DNA of 64,000 nucleotides from Zerene cesonia (Eukaryota > Arthropoda > Insecta > Lepidoptera > Pieridae): positions 7,726,102 through 7,790,101 of the forward strand of contig NC_052112.1 of the NCBI RefSeq assembly GCF_012273895.1. Direction: 5' to 3'. The translations under genes were made by a program, and so were the position numbers. Below the pieces are notes generated by a model. It was not told where the DNA came from. It did not search any database and saw only the letters and a list, made by a program, of their open reading frames with translations. Positions 1-10,447 of this stretch are shown one piece after another. Position 1 is the stretch's first letter, and each line of letters starts with the position of its first letter.

Positions 1-110
1 GCATCACTTGGAGATAAACAAACGTCGTCTTCAACAGAATGTCCATACACATCTTCGTAGTCGTAATCATCTGAATAACTTCTGTTTCTTATATTACGAT
101 GACGCGCCAT
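1..110 (-). CDS. HBS1: HBS1 second copy, 5' end only (partial)
   Basis: The reverse strand from 110 down to 1 begins ATG GCG CGT CAT and repeats the first 36 codons, plus two bases, of the complete HBS1 gene at 2047. The sequence runs off the left edge of the window with no stop or frameshift, so what lies beyond cannot be judged. The start sits in the same context as the full copy (A at -3, G at +4). If real, this is a second HBS1 gene arranged head-to-head with the first, with start codons facing away from each other across gap 1. If the arm is an assembly fold-back, this copy does not exist in the genome. The lack of visible divergence favours an artefact, a very recent duplication or active gene conversion. 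Confidence 0.6.
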   Translation of the reverse strand, partial: MARHRNIRNRSYSDDYDYEDVYGHSVEDDVCLSPSD

Positions 111-578
111 CCTTACAAATTAGTACAACAAATAATTAACAATTTATTAAATACATTTCTGATTTGGAAAAATCCACGCGATTCCTAATATGTTTCTGAC
201 AAAGACATTGACTTGACATTTGACAAGCCATTGCATTACGCTGTCTCGTGTATTACTGCAATACCAAAAGCTAGTGATACCTTGGATTCAGCAAGTCCAA
301 TAATTCAAACAAACAATTTCTTCATGATCGATCCCTACAAAAAACAATTCCTAAGCGCCTTTTCATTTTCTTTTGATGTAGTATTTTTATTTTACAATTT
401 TCATACTGGCAAGGCCATGATGAAAGGTATATTATGTATTTTAATTATTGAGACCCTATTGAGACTACTATATACTTGACAGTTGATCAGTTGTCATAAT
501 CACTTGACACTAGACACTTGACAGTTCATTAATCACTGTCGTACCTAACTATTAGAGCAACTTATTTACGACACCACT
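1..578. repeat. Left arm of perfect inverted repeat
   Basis: This arm is the reverse complement of 1579-2156: position i pairs with position 2157-i. I compared both ends and several interior stretches and saw no mismatch, and an 88-codon open frame inside each arm translates identically. The arm begins exactly at the window edge, so the duplication probably continues to the left. It contains the first 110 bp of HBS1 coding sequence (minus strand) and about 470 bp of HBS1 upstream DNA. Either a real head-to-head duplication or a fold-back assembly artefact would look like this. Confidence 0.95.
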
Positions 579-1578
579 NNNNNNNNNNNNNNNNNNNNNN
601 NNNNNNNNNNNNNNNNNNNNNNNNNNNNNNNNNNNNNNNNNNNNNNNNNNNNNNNNNNNNNNNNNNNNNNNNNNNNNNNNNNNNNNNNNNNNNNNNNNNN
701 NNNNNNNNNNNNNNNNNNNNNNNNNNNNNNNNNNNNNNNNNNNNNNNNNNNNNNNNNNNNNNNNNNNNNNNNNNNNNNNNNNNNNNNNNNNNNNNNNNNN
801 NNNNNNNNNNNNNNNNNNNNNNNNNNNNNNNNNNNNNNNNNNNNNNNNNNNNNNNNNNNNNNNNNNNNNNNNNNNNNNNNNNNNNNNNNNNNNNNNNNNN
901 NNNNNNNNNNNNNNNNNNNNNNNNNNNNNNNNNNNNNNNNNNNNNNNNNNNNNNNNNNNNNNNNNNNNNNNNNNNNNNNNNNNNNNNNNNNNNNNNNNNN
1001 NNNNNNNNNNNNNNNNNNNNNNNNNNNNNNNNNNNNNNNNNNNNNNNNNNNNNNNNNNNNNNNNNNNNNNNNNNNNNNNNNNNNNNNNNNNNNNNNNNNN
1101 NNNNNNNNNNNNNNNNNNNNNNNNNNNNNNNNNNNNNNNNNNNNNNNNNNNNNNNNNNNNNNNNNNNNNNNNNNNNNNNNNNNNNNNNNNNNNNNNNNNN
1201 NNNNNNNNNNNNNNNNNNNNNNNNNNNNNNNNNNNNNNNNNNNNNNNNNNNNNNNNNNNNNNNNNNNNNNNNNNNNNNNNNNNNNNNNNNNNNNNNNNNN
1301 NNNNNNNNNNNNNNNNNNNNNNNNNNNNNNNNNNNNNNNNNNNNNNNNNNNNNNNNNNNNNNNNNNNNNNNNNNNNNNNNNNNNNNNNNNNNNNNNNNNN
1401 NNNNNNNNNNNNNNNNNNNNNNNNNNNNNNNNNNNNNNNNNNNNNNNNNNNNNNNNNNNNNNNNNNNNNNNNNNNNNNNNNNNNNNNNNNNNNNNNNNNN
1501 NNNNNNNNNNNNNNNNNNNNNNNNNNNNNNNNNNNNNNNNNNNNNNNNNNNNNNNNNNNNNNNNNNNNNNNNNNNNNN
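579..1578. other. Assembly gap 1 (1000 N)
   Basis: The run is exactly 1000 N, the same length as the other three gaps, so it is a placeholder and not a measured distance. It sits at the centre of the inverted repeat. That is where a hairpin, a fold-back read or a mis-joined haplotig would break an assembly. Confidence 0.98.
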
Positions 1579-2156
1579 AGTGGTGTCGTAAATAAGTTGC
1601 TCTAATAGTTAGGTACGACAGTGATTAATGAACTGTCAAGTGTCTAGTGTCAAGTGATTATGACAACTGATCAACTGTCAAGTATATAGTAGTCTCAATA
1701 GGGTCTCAATAATTAAAATACATAATATACCTTTCATCATGGCCTTGCCAGTATGAAAATTGTAAAATAAAAATACTACATCAAAAGAAAATGAAAAGGC
1801 GCTTAGGAATTGTTTTTTGTAGGGATCGATCATGAAGAAATTGTTTGTTTGAATTATTGGACTTGCTGAATCCAAGGTATCACTAGCTTTTGGTATTGCA
1901 GTAATACACGAGACAGCGTAATGCAATGGCTTGTCAAATGTCAAGTCAATGTCTTTGTCAGAAACATATTAGGAATCGCGTGGATTTTTCCAAATCAGAA
2001 ATGTATTTAATAAATTGTTAATTATTTGTTGTACTAATTTGTAAGGATGGCGCGTCATCGTAATATAAGAAACAGAAGTTATTCAGATGATTACGACTAC
2101 GAAGATGTGTATGGACATTCTGTTGAAGACGACGTTTGTTTATCTCCAAGTGATGC
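1579..2156. repeat. Right arm of perfect inverted repeat
   Basis: This is the mirror of 1-578. It holds the region upstream of the complete HBS1 gene (1579-2046) and the first 110 bp of its coding sequence. The pairing ends at 2156 only because the window begins at 1. CTTGACA recurs several times near the gap-proximal end (around 1634-1681), next to the likely HBS1 promoter. No clear TATA box was seen ahead of the ATG. Confidence 0.95.
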
Positions 2157-4116
2157 TGCACAGTTTTTGTACGATCGTTCGCAAAACCAGCACGCTATAT
2201 CACAGTTTCTAGACTCTCATGACGATATACAAGAGGAGCCGGAAGATGATGACGTCGACAACTCACGCCCTGGGCTCGAGCGTCGGGAATCTGTGGACTT
2301 GAGGGGCTTGAACTTATCTGAAGAGGATGAAGCAAAACTTATGTCATGCTTGGATGAACTAAGAAACATTTTAGGTGATACCTTGTCTGATAATATTCTA
2401 ATACAGGCAGTTTTGAAACACAGATTTGATTATACTAGAGCACTTGATGAAATATTAAATAATAATAAATCTGCTAATGACTTGTCAAATATACAACAAC
2501 GTATCGATTCTACAAGGCCTAAAGTAGTTGTTGAACCACCTTTAGTTATTCCAGTTGTTGAGAAAGCCCCTCTTCCCATATCTACAGTAGACAAAACAGC
2601 AAAAGTAATTGCTTCCAAAATTGAAAAGACAACACCAGTAGTAAAAGGTTTTCAAATCAATGCAGATGGTAGTACAAATAGTAGACCTCAAACTCCCAGA
2701 GATCAGTCTCCTGCAGTGGAAAGAATACAATCTAGAAATGACAATTTAGATGATAGTAAGACAACTCCAAAAGTTAAAGAAAGTAAAATAGATCCAAATA
2801 CAAAATTTGCAAATGAAAGAGGTTCTGATAAAGAGCATTTATATATTGTTGTTATTGGGCATGTTGATGCTGGCAAGTCTACATTAATGGGACATTTACT
2901 TTGCAAGCTAGGTGAAGTCAGCCAAAGGACACTACATAAATATGAGCAGGAGAGCAAGAAGATAGGAAAACAAAGCTTCATGTATGCTTGGGTATTAGAT
3001 GAAACTGGAGAAGAAAGAGTGAGAGGGATCACAATGGATGTTGGAAAGGCTCAGTTTGAAACAAAGACGAAAAAAGTTATTATATTAGATGCACCAGGCC
3101 ATGCAGATTTTATTCCTAATATGATCACCGGTGCTGGACAAGCAGATGTGGCTCTTTTAGTAGTAGATGCTACTAGAGGTGAATTTGAATCAGGATTTGA
3201 ACTTGGTGGACAAACTAGAGAGCATGCTTTGCTGGTAAGGTCACTTGGAGTAAATCAGTTAGCTGTGGCTGTCAACAAATTAGACACAACAAACTGGTCC
3301 CATGAACGGTTTAATGAAATTGTTAAAAAATTAAAAGCATTTTTAAAACAAGCAGGATTTAAAGACTCTGATGTTACTTTTGTGCCATGTTCTGGTCTGA
3401 CAGGAGAAAATCTTGTTAAAACCCCAACTGAAGATGAATTACTGAAATGGTATAGTGGTCCTTGCTTGCTTGATGTTATAGATAAGTTTAATGTTCCAGA
3501 GAGACCTGTTTCAAGGCCTTTGCGAATGTCCATTAATGATGTTTTTAAAGGGACAGGGTCTGGCTTCTGTGTGGCTGGTCGAATAGAAACTGGAATACTA
3601 AATAAAGGTGATAAAGTATTGGTTTGCCCTTCCAAAGAGACAGCTGAAGTTAGAAGTCTTGCTATTAATGAGTTAACTACTAATGCATCATTTGCTGGAG
3701 ATCAAGTTGCTGTGACATTGTCAGGGGTAGAAATGCAAAATGTATCAATTGGATACATATTGAGCGATCCTGTGAACCAAGTGCCAGTAACATCAAGGTT
3801 TGAAGCACGACTTGTAGTCTTCAATGTGAAAGTGCCTATTACAAAAGGCTATCCTGTACTATTGCATCACCAATCACTGGTAGAATCGGCACATATTAGT
3901 AAACTGAAAGCACTTTTGAATAAGAGCACTGGAGAATTAATGAAGAAAAAGCCTAGATGCTTAGGAAATAATTCAGTAGCCTTAGTAGAAATTGAAGTAT
4001 GTAGGCCTATTTGTATGGAGCGATACAAAGATGTTAAGGAGTTAGGAAGAGTAATGTTACGTGTTGCCGGTGTTACAATAGCTGCTGGACTTGTCACCGA
4101 GATTTATACAGATTGA
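2047..4116 (+). CDS. HBS1: HBS1-like translational GTPase (ribosome rescue factor)
   Basis: This complete 689-residue frame has an ATG in good context (A at -3, G at +4). HBS1 is the cytosolic GTPase that, with Pelota/Dom34, splits stalled ribosomes in no-go and non-stop mRNA decay. Residues 1-80 are acidic and low in complexity. Residues about 89-139 match the helical HBS1 N-terminal domain, and 140-262 are a Ser/Thr/Pro-rich linker. The G domain shows all five motifs: G1 GHVDAGKST (271-279), G2 in RGITMDV (326-332), G3 DAPGH (348-352), G4 NKLD (410-413) and G5 around CSGL (448-451). Two beta-barrel domains follow (about 485-575 and 580-689). VDAGKST places it in the eEF1A/eRF3/HBS1 group. 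DETGEERVRGITMDVG and the N-terminal domain favour HBS1 over eEF1A or eRF3. Length fits the family. The whole protein is in one exon, unlike the multi-exon vertebrate gene. Minus-strand open frames inside it are shadows. Confidence 0.97.
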   Translation: MARHRNIRNRSYSDDYDYEDVYGHSVEDDVCLSPSDAAQFLYDRSQNQHAISQFLDSHDDIQEEPEDDDVDNSRPGLERRESVDLRGLNLSEEDEAKLMSCLDELRNILGDTLSDNILIQAVLKHRFDYTRALDEILNNNKSANDLSNIQQRIDSTRPKVVVEPPLVIPVVEKAPLPISTVDKTAKVIASKIEKTTPVVKGFQINADGSTNSRPQTPRDQSPAVERIQSRNDNLDDSKTTPKVKESKIDPNTKFANERGSDKEHLYIVVIGHVDAGKSTLMGHLLCKLGEVSQRTLHKYEQESKKIGKQSFMYAWVLDETGEERVRGITMDVGKAQFETKTKKVIILDAPGHADFIPNMITGAGQADVALLVVDATRGEFESGFELGGQTREHALLVRSLGVNQLAVAVNKLDTTNWSHERFNEIVKKLKAFLKQAGFKDSDVTFVPCSGLTGENLVKTPTEDELLKWYSGPCLLDVIDKFNVPERPVSRPLRMSINDVFKGTGSGFCVAGRIETGILNKGDKVLVCPSKETAEVRSLAINELTTNASFAGDQVAVTLSGVEMQNVSIGYILSDPVNQVPVTSRFEARLVVFNVKVPITKGYPVLLHHQSLVESAHISKLKALLNKSTGELMKKKPRCLGNNSVALVEIEVCRPICMERYKDVKELGRVMLRVAGVTIAAGLVTEIYTD

Positions 4117-4310
4117 TCTGATATTCTGTTTAATATTTGTTGGTCAAATGTAGCATTTCTGGCTTTAAATGAGAACACCCAATAGAAGGGAAATGTAAAT
4201 TTCATATGGCTAAATATTTATATACATTATTGTATTGTGCTATACTTAATCGTGATAATTATAAAATTTAAATTATATTTATGTCAATAAATACAAATTC
4301 TATGATTTTA
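4117..4310 (+). other. HBS1: HBS1 3' untranslated region with poly(A) signal
   Basis: AT-rich sequence follows the TGA stop (4114-4116). A canonical AATAAA lies at 4286-4291, about 170 nt after the stop, with T-rich sequence at about 4300-4330. Cleavage is expected near 4305-4315. No genomic A-tract marking a recent retrocopy tail was seen here. Confidence 0.6.
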
Positions 4311-4362
4311 TTAATTGTCTTTTGTATTTATTTCGTTCTGCGTACTTATTCAGGTATCTGCT

Positions 4363-4490
4363 GTCTTTTTTGATATGGCAGAGCAAGCAAAGGAGCAGGT
4401 GGGCTACCTGATGTTAGTTGTCACCACAGCCCTGTTTTGCCAGCCTTAAATACGCTCTGCCCTTTAAAGCCTCAATGGCGCAATACTAAA
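4363..4490 (-). mobile_element. SINE-like fragment (family D tail)
   Basis: On the minus strand this reads gtggtgacaactaacatcagg, then a tail ending in an A-run (catatcaaaaaagac). It matches the 3' tail of the copies at 18494, 19165 and 25577, which share a 'ccatcaggy-aacc' block before the A-run. It lies just beyond the HBS1 poly(A) site. Confidence 0.6.
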
Positions 4491-7400
4491 TAAAAACGTG
4501 CCTTTTCAATTTTCTGTCCATAGTCGCGATGCATTTTATATGTTGCTGACATCTATCGGTGCTTTTATTACTGATGGGTGATATTTAATATTGAGAATAT
4601 TTGAGTCTCAAAAGATTTCAAGTACAATAACAATTGTAATATAATTACATAAAAGAATAAAATTTTCATGTGAAATAAGTTAATTTGTAATATATTGTAC
4701 AATAAAGCCTAATTAACCGAGATGGTAGATGATAGACCTATTGCGAGTGCGGTCCTTTATTTTTTGTCAAATATTTTTTTAATTAATATTATATTTTAGA
4801 CACATTAGACACATTTTCCCTTTAATTGATTCATATTATTTATTGCTTCTTACCGATATTATTGATTTTGATTAAAGTTTTGTATATTTTTCCTATTCAG
4901 TCGAGTTTTATAGTCGACTAACAAAGCGTATTCACGTAAGAACGCCAAAGCCCAAGAGTAGTATAATAAATAAAATAAAAATACGTCCTACTCTTTGGAC
5001 TATATTATGTTTTTGTCATTCTCCAGAATGATTAAAAAAGTCCTCATGAGGCGTAAATATAATATCTATTGAGAGGATATTTTGACTACATTGGAAAATA
5101 AACATTAAATCTTTATGTACCCTCGTAATTATTGGTTTCTTATAATATTGTACACAGGAATAGGAACCTAACATTTCTATTGGCGAAAGGATTTTCGACA
5201 GAGTTTGTTCCACGGAGGAAAGGTGTGATTGTTCTTTCTAGCTTCAAACTTTTTTAGTCGTTTTTCAAAAACAAAAAGGAATTCTATACTCGTGACTGAT
5301 TTCCAAAACCAAAAAGAAGGAGGTTCTATGTTCGTGTGTATGTTTTTTTTGTATGTTGAAAGACTAATTTTTAAATGTTAGATTTAGTTGGAAAGGGATG
5401 TTATGGGATGGGACTCCGGAAGAAAACCTGTAATCATCAGATAAAGATTTGATGATGTGATCTCCAGGAAATAGAGGAAAAACTAAACATCTATGTAAAT
5501 TTTAGAAGTTAATTTTGATCCACTGCCCGGATTTTGATTCAACTAAAAGTTTGCATACTTATGCAAGTTTAGAAAGAAAGAATAAACAATGATCTATCGA
5601 TACAAACCCTACCAAATATTGGAATTCACAATACAAAAAAAAAATGTATATTTATTGTATTGTTATATGTACAGATGTGCAAATTAAATAGAGAAAAAAT
5701 TACTCCTTTTTATAAATAATTAACGTACAGAAATGGTCTGATTTTGTTTGATTATGTGTAAAGGTTTATATTTATAGCAAAAAGTAAAGTCTCTTCCCGC
5801 GTCTGTCCCTATGTATGTATGTATCTTTAATATAATACAACGGATTTTAATGAGGTTCTTATTTAGATAGAGTGATTGACGAAGAATGTATAATAATATA
5901 TATTAAACATATATATTATAATTTTTGTAATTTGGAAATAACTTATAACTGTGTTTGTAATGTAGACATTGGAAACAGTTAAATATTCATTGAAAAAATC
6001 ACCAATTTTCTTCTCCTCTAATGTAAGTATAACATTCAACGGTGCCATTATTTGTTTTGGCCGGGCATCTGGTGCTAGTTCAACAAAACGAACCTCCTGT
6101 CGTAGGAATATAGCTCGTAAGTCGAGGCCGACTCGTGAAATTTAATTTCCTACTCATTTCCCAACAGGCGTTATTCAATGTTTGGTTACTTGAATTGGTT
6201 TTTACCATTCAGTATTTGTATAGATCTAGCTTTGAATGTTTTGCCTTTTTAACAATAACGTCACAGAGACGTTGCCGTACATATTAATTAAAAATACTTA
6301 TTTTTTAAGTACATAATATTGTCTGTCTGTCTATGAAAATAAAATAATTGTTTAGTAAGTCATGCACAATGTTAAGAATATCTTATTATTTCAGAAAATT
6401 CAAATTTTATATCTTAATCAACATTTGACCAAATGATTTTGTTGTATTTTCAATTAAAACTAATTAGTTAAAAATAAGCAAGCTTAATTTAACACTAAAG
6501 TGTAACAGTATTACCAGATCCGACGGTGTTTGTTTACGATTTTAGTCTTTATTATTTTGCATTTTCTCGCTACTTTTTTCGTTATATGAGTTGGAAACAC
6601 TTTCATTTCCTAATTTTCGTTTTGTCCGCGTAGGTACGTCGTAAATCTTATAAACATTATATAAATTTAATAAGAGGTCCTATTGTACATTTCGTGCTAT
6701 ATATTTTTATGAATTGTCAATTGACTACGTAACTTTATTCAGAAAATTTGAATATACAATTTAGCTCTTCGGTGGGTAAAGAAAAAGTAACGCATAATAT
6801 TTCGTTTGTGTTACTATGTGTATAGGCGATATACGTGTGTATAGGATATATTTATACATATGTAGAAACGGATATTTAAGTGTGCTAGTAAGGTTTTTAT
6901 CTAATCTTCTAAGTTCCAGTTACTTCTTCCTCAGCCTATTGCTTGTCTTGTTTATTTATTAAGCTTGCTTAATATTGAACTTTACATAATATACTGGCTA
7001 GTTACTGCCAAATTGTCCAAATAAATTCATTAAATCATAATGAATATTTTAATTAGCTATATAGGCTAGTTCGTTCGATACGTTATAGACTTACAAAGCG
7101 CTAATTAATTAAACTAACAACGCTAGACAAGAACTAATTGACTGCAAGTTATTCGAGGCCACAAGAGTATGTAGTAAACCGCTTGACCGTCTAATCTTAT
7201 TATTTAGCTTGGCTTACAAAGTTACAAGAGTTCAAGTTAGAACTAACATTAAAGATAATGGAGTTAAAATTTATAATCTAAAATTTGGTTTTGAATTTCG
7301 GCTATGGCGGCTTATTGTAACAGAGAGAGACGATCTTCTAATTATTATTGTTTAGCTACAGAATAGGTTAGATAATATTTTACAGTGCACTTATACAGTA

Positions 7401-8365
7401 TGTGCAGAAATATGACTCGATTAAAGAGTAATCTACATTTGGACATATTATTTATATATTATTAGTATTTTCTTGTGTTTGATGTGAAAACGCAAATTAC
7501 ATATACATTTAGAAATGAAAGACTTTTTAACGGATTTTTTCGTTATACTATTAATCCGACGTTTCGAACACTTTACAGCGAACGTAGTCACGGGGAGACT
7601 CTAATATATTAGACTATATATTATTAATCAATCAACAATAATATATAATTTTATACACTATTGAGCTTAAAAAGATAAAATTATTTAATCAATACAGATT
7701 ACACATAACTTTTTATTGATGATTGATATAGATAACATACTAAGGACTATAGTAGGTACTATCTATTGCAGTATGTATTTTCATAACATTGAAGGAAAAC
7801 AATGCAACATCTGCAAATACAGTTCGCTAAAACAACCTTAGATTAGGTATTATTTATTGATTACTAATCATCAAAAGCAGGCCGTGAGACTTTGACAATT
7901 ATAGCTTTTGCAATACGCATATCTTATATATATCTAATAAGCCTTAATGAGTATAACTTTTACAATTAACTTAAATATTTAAATAACTTTTCAATAAGAT
8001 CCAGTACAGTTGTCGCTACCTTTCATGTAAGCGTCAACTTTTGTCTATAAAATCGTATTCAAGAGAAAATCGATAAGTGATTCAGAGTGAAACACAAGTT
8101 CGCGGTAACTTCTACGGGATCTTAATATGCGAGAGCGTTCAAAGTGCTATTTACACATGCAGACTAATTGCTTATGCGAACTTAGTTCGTAGCATTAAAT
8201 ATGATGTAGGGTTAAAGAAAGAAAATATTCATATTTTTTAACCTTACCATACAAAGAATGAGTACCTAATATGTTATGGAAGGTAATTTTATGTTAGACC
8301 GGACAACCGAGATATTGGATCATTTGATGAACATTTGTAAGGGGCCAGTAAATATGTACCATTTT
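4491..8365. other. Intergenic, AT-rich, one retroelement scrap
   Basis: I see no credible gene. Open frames here are short and AT-biased, without recognisable domains. The one repeat with a matching copy in the window is at 5785-5890. A TATAAAA at 8046-8052 with TCAGAGT about 36 bp on could be a core promoter, but no coding sequence supports it. Confidence 0.6.
5785..5890 (-). mobile_element. Short retroelement fragment (family H)
   Basis: The stretch tctcttcccgcgtctgtccc, then tatgtatg repeats, acggattttaatgaggtt and tagatagagtgatt, is the reverse complement of the arrangement at 58381-58500 (cttcctcttaaatcact, atctattaaaa, catcaaaagcggtt). The two copies cover overlapping but different parts of one dispersed element. 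It is non-coding and decayed. Confidence 0.6.
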
Positions 8366-8445
8366 TAAGGGATGAGGGACAAGGATAAAGAAAGGACTGG
8401 AAAGGAAGAGGAAAAGCAAATGGGCCTTCGTATGACGTATCCTTA
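8366..8445 (-). mobile_element. SINE-like fragment (purine-rich block)
   Basis: The purine-rich run gggatgagggacaaggataa, followed by aggactggaaaggaagagg and gggccttcgtatgac, resembles the interior of dispersed lepidopteran SINE-type elements in reverse orientation. The short open frame starting at 8372 is just this repeat read through. Confidence 0.4.
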
Positions 8446-8847
8446 TTTCTATTACTATATAAGTATGTCTATGTCAATCTCTGCATCTGTTACAATCGCT
8501 TTGTACCTTATTATTTATTTATTAATTGTCTGCCTTGCTATGCATTTTTTTAATGTAGACAATATAATAATAGATTCCATTCATTAAAATAAATAAAAGT
8601 TTATAGTAGAAAGCCGCGTGTTTTGATAGACAGGGGTAGTCAGAGTACCTAGATATACGATTGAAGAGTTTTGTTAAACTTTCTGTATACGCCTTAAGAC
8701 AGCATGCAATACTGATAATGTTCTCCGTGACATACATCATTTCCCACACTTTGAATGAAGGATATCATGATAATTATAGGTAAGTTGATATTTTGTAGGC
8801 ATCGAAAAGCCCAGCCATTGTGCCTATTAAGTAAGTTGGACTATGTG

Positions 8848-9015
8848 CACTATAATATTATAAAGAGGAAAGATTTGTACGTTAATATGTTTGTACAATA
8901 AAAACTGATTTACCGATTTCAAAAATTCTTTCACCATTAGAAAGCTTCAACTTCACTGAGTGACAAAGTCTACATGTATTACGGGCGAAGTGGGGTCGAA
9001 CACATAGCTTCTATA
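8848..9015 (+). mobile_element. Decayed retroelement fragment (family G)
   Basis: It contains actataatattataaagagg, then an accgatttcaaaaattcttt core and cattagaaagcttcaac, and ends near cgggcgaagtggggtcg. The same layout (start, 'gaccaatttcaaaaatac' core, 'gcaaagccaggg' end) recurs at 55426-55556. Confidence 0.6.
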
Positions 9016-10375
9016 AAAGGGAAACATTGTAATCATGAGCATTACTTCCTTGTTTTTAACTTTTCTTCATAGTTTCCTTACGCTTCCTTCATATTAAGCA
9101 GGGAATTATTTGTTGAATAACGCACTGCTTGGAGTTTAAGCATATCGTATATTTACTAAGGAGTTCCTATAGTGAGAGGTAAAATGGCATCATATATCAC
9201 CTGTCACATGTAATGTAGACAGAGGATTCCCTCGCTCCATAAGCTAGCAACTATCTCACGATATCACAACTATACATATTTATTGCGAGATTTACAGTAA
9301 CATGTCATTTTAAAAGAGTTGAATACAGTAGCGATATTGCCTATAAAAATGATATTATACAATTTTTACATCTTGTTTCGTAAAGTAGGTATGATAATAT
9401 AATATATTAAAAACTCTTATGTAATTCATGCAGTAAAAAATTAAACAGGAAAGGGCAACAATACAAAACTTGACTATGGATAATATCGTTCAATTATAAT
9501 CCTACATTGTTCAATGTGAAAGTTTGTAAGGATAAATAAATAGAACGCGTGATGAAGGTTTGTAAGTAACTCATGTAGAGAAAATTTGGACAAAATTTTT
9601 GTGTGATATATGATTTGTTAACAAATGGATTTTATTATTTTTTTTTTAATTGGGCATTAGCTAAAAGCTAGAACTTATAAATATTTTAGAAGTAAAATTT
9701 TTAGTTTAAAATATATGCGTTACTTAATAAATAAGCTGTGTAATTATAACCTAACAGCGCTTGTTCTATAAAGGTATAATGTTTTATGAATCATGATTTC
9801 AAACAATTATGAAATTAAACAAAACTGCTGCAGCCTTCACGATCACAAGATCACTAGTTTGAGGCATATTGAGCATTTGATATATGTAGGTATTTCGTGA
9901 AGTCAAGTAGATTAAAAAAATCGACAAATGCGGTGCGTTCCTTTTTGAAAATACATAACGGTTTTTAAAGCTTGGCAATACCCAGATCTCATTTTTAGTA
10001 ATTTAGAGCTAATAAGCATCGAGCTTGCAAAGATATTTTTACAATAGACAACTTATACTCTCTTATCAGGGTATCACTTGTAGTTATATATCTTATGGTA
10101 CATGATAGCAATATTTTCAATTAACATTCCGCCCGCGGCTTTGCTCGTGAGGAGTATAAAGTTTGTACCTGCTTGGTGGAATTTAGATGAAATTAGATTT
10201 ATTATAGGTATCATCTCATTGAAAGGAATAGATAGATTACATCTATGGCTTACAAAATCGTGTGTTATTACATAAATAAACATTATTTACAGTGCAGCCG
10301 CATGTCTAAGTCTGATGCACAGGTTGGGAACATTGTTATCAAGTAGGTACGTTCCGATTTTCGATGTGAACCGAA
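9016..10375. other. Intergenic, AT-rich; possible 3'UTR at right end
   Basis: I see no gene between 9016 and about 10180. If the exon at 10376-10447 is real, its 3' untranslated region would run leftward from 10375. On the minus strand that stretch has a Pumilio-type TGTAAATA (10284-10291) and an AATAAA (10198-10203). A gcccgcggctttgctcg scrap near 10132 resembles retroelement ends. Confidence 0.45.
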
Positions 10376-10447
10376 TCAGTCAACCAGCCACGCGGAAATG
10401 CGGGCCCGGTCCTTGTGACAGCCGCCCTTGGCAGCGCGTTCCCACAA
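10376..10447 (-). CDS. Candidate terminal coding exon, unidentified gene
   Basis: On the minus strand a plausible acceptor (tttccatccag) is followed by 23 codons and a TGA. They read LWERAAKGGCHKDRARIS, then AWLVD. The block is 47 G/C of 72 bases in surroundings of roughly one third G+C, and its composition (charged, Trp, Cys-His) looks like real protein. Downstream on the same strand lie TGTAAATA and AATAAA, as expected of a 3'UTR. I do not recognise the protein. Upstream exons, which would lie at higher coordinates, were not found. It could instead be the end of a decayed retroelement ORF or a chance open frame in a conserved non-coding block. Confidence 0.3.
   Translation of the reverse strand: MWERAAKGGCHKDRARISAWLVD

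Noticed and set aside
213..479. 88-codon open frame, repeated identically at 1678-1944 on the other strand
   Set aside because: The identity is explained by the inverted repeat. The frame is AT-biased, has no recognised domain, and lies in the HBS1 upstream region.
3255..3635. 126-codon minus-strand open frame inside HBS1, with smaller ones at 2430, 2542, 2703 and 3867
   Set aside because: These are antisense shadows of the strongly supported HBS1 coding frame.
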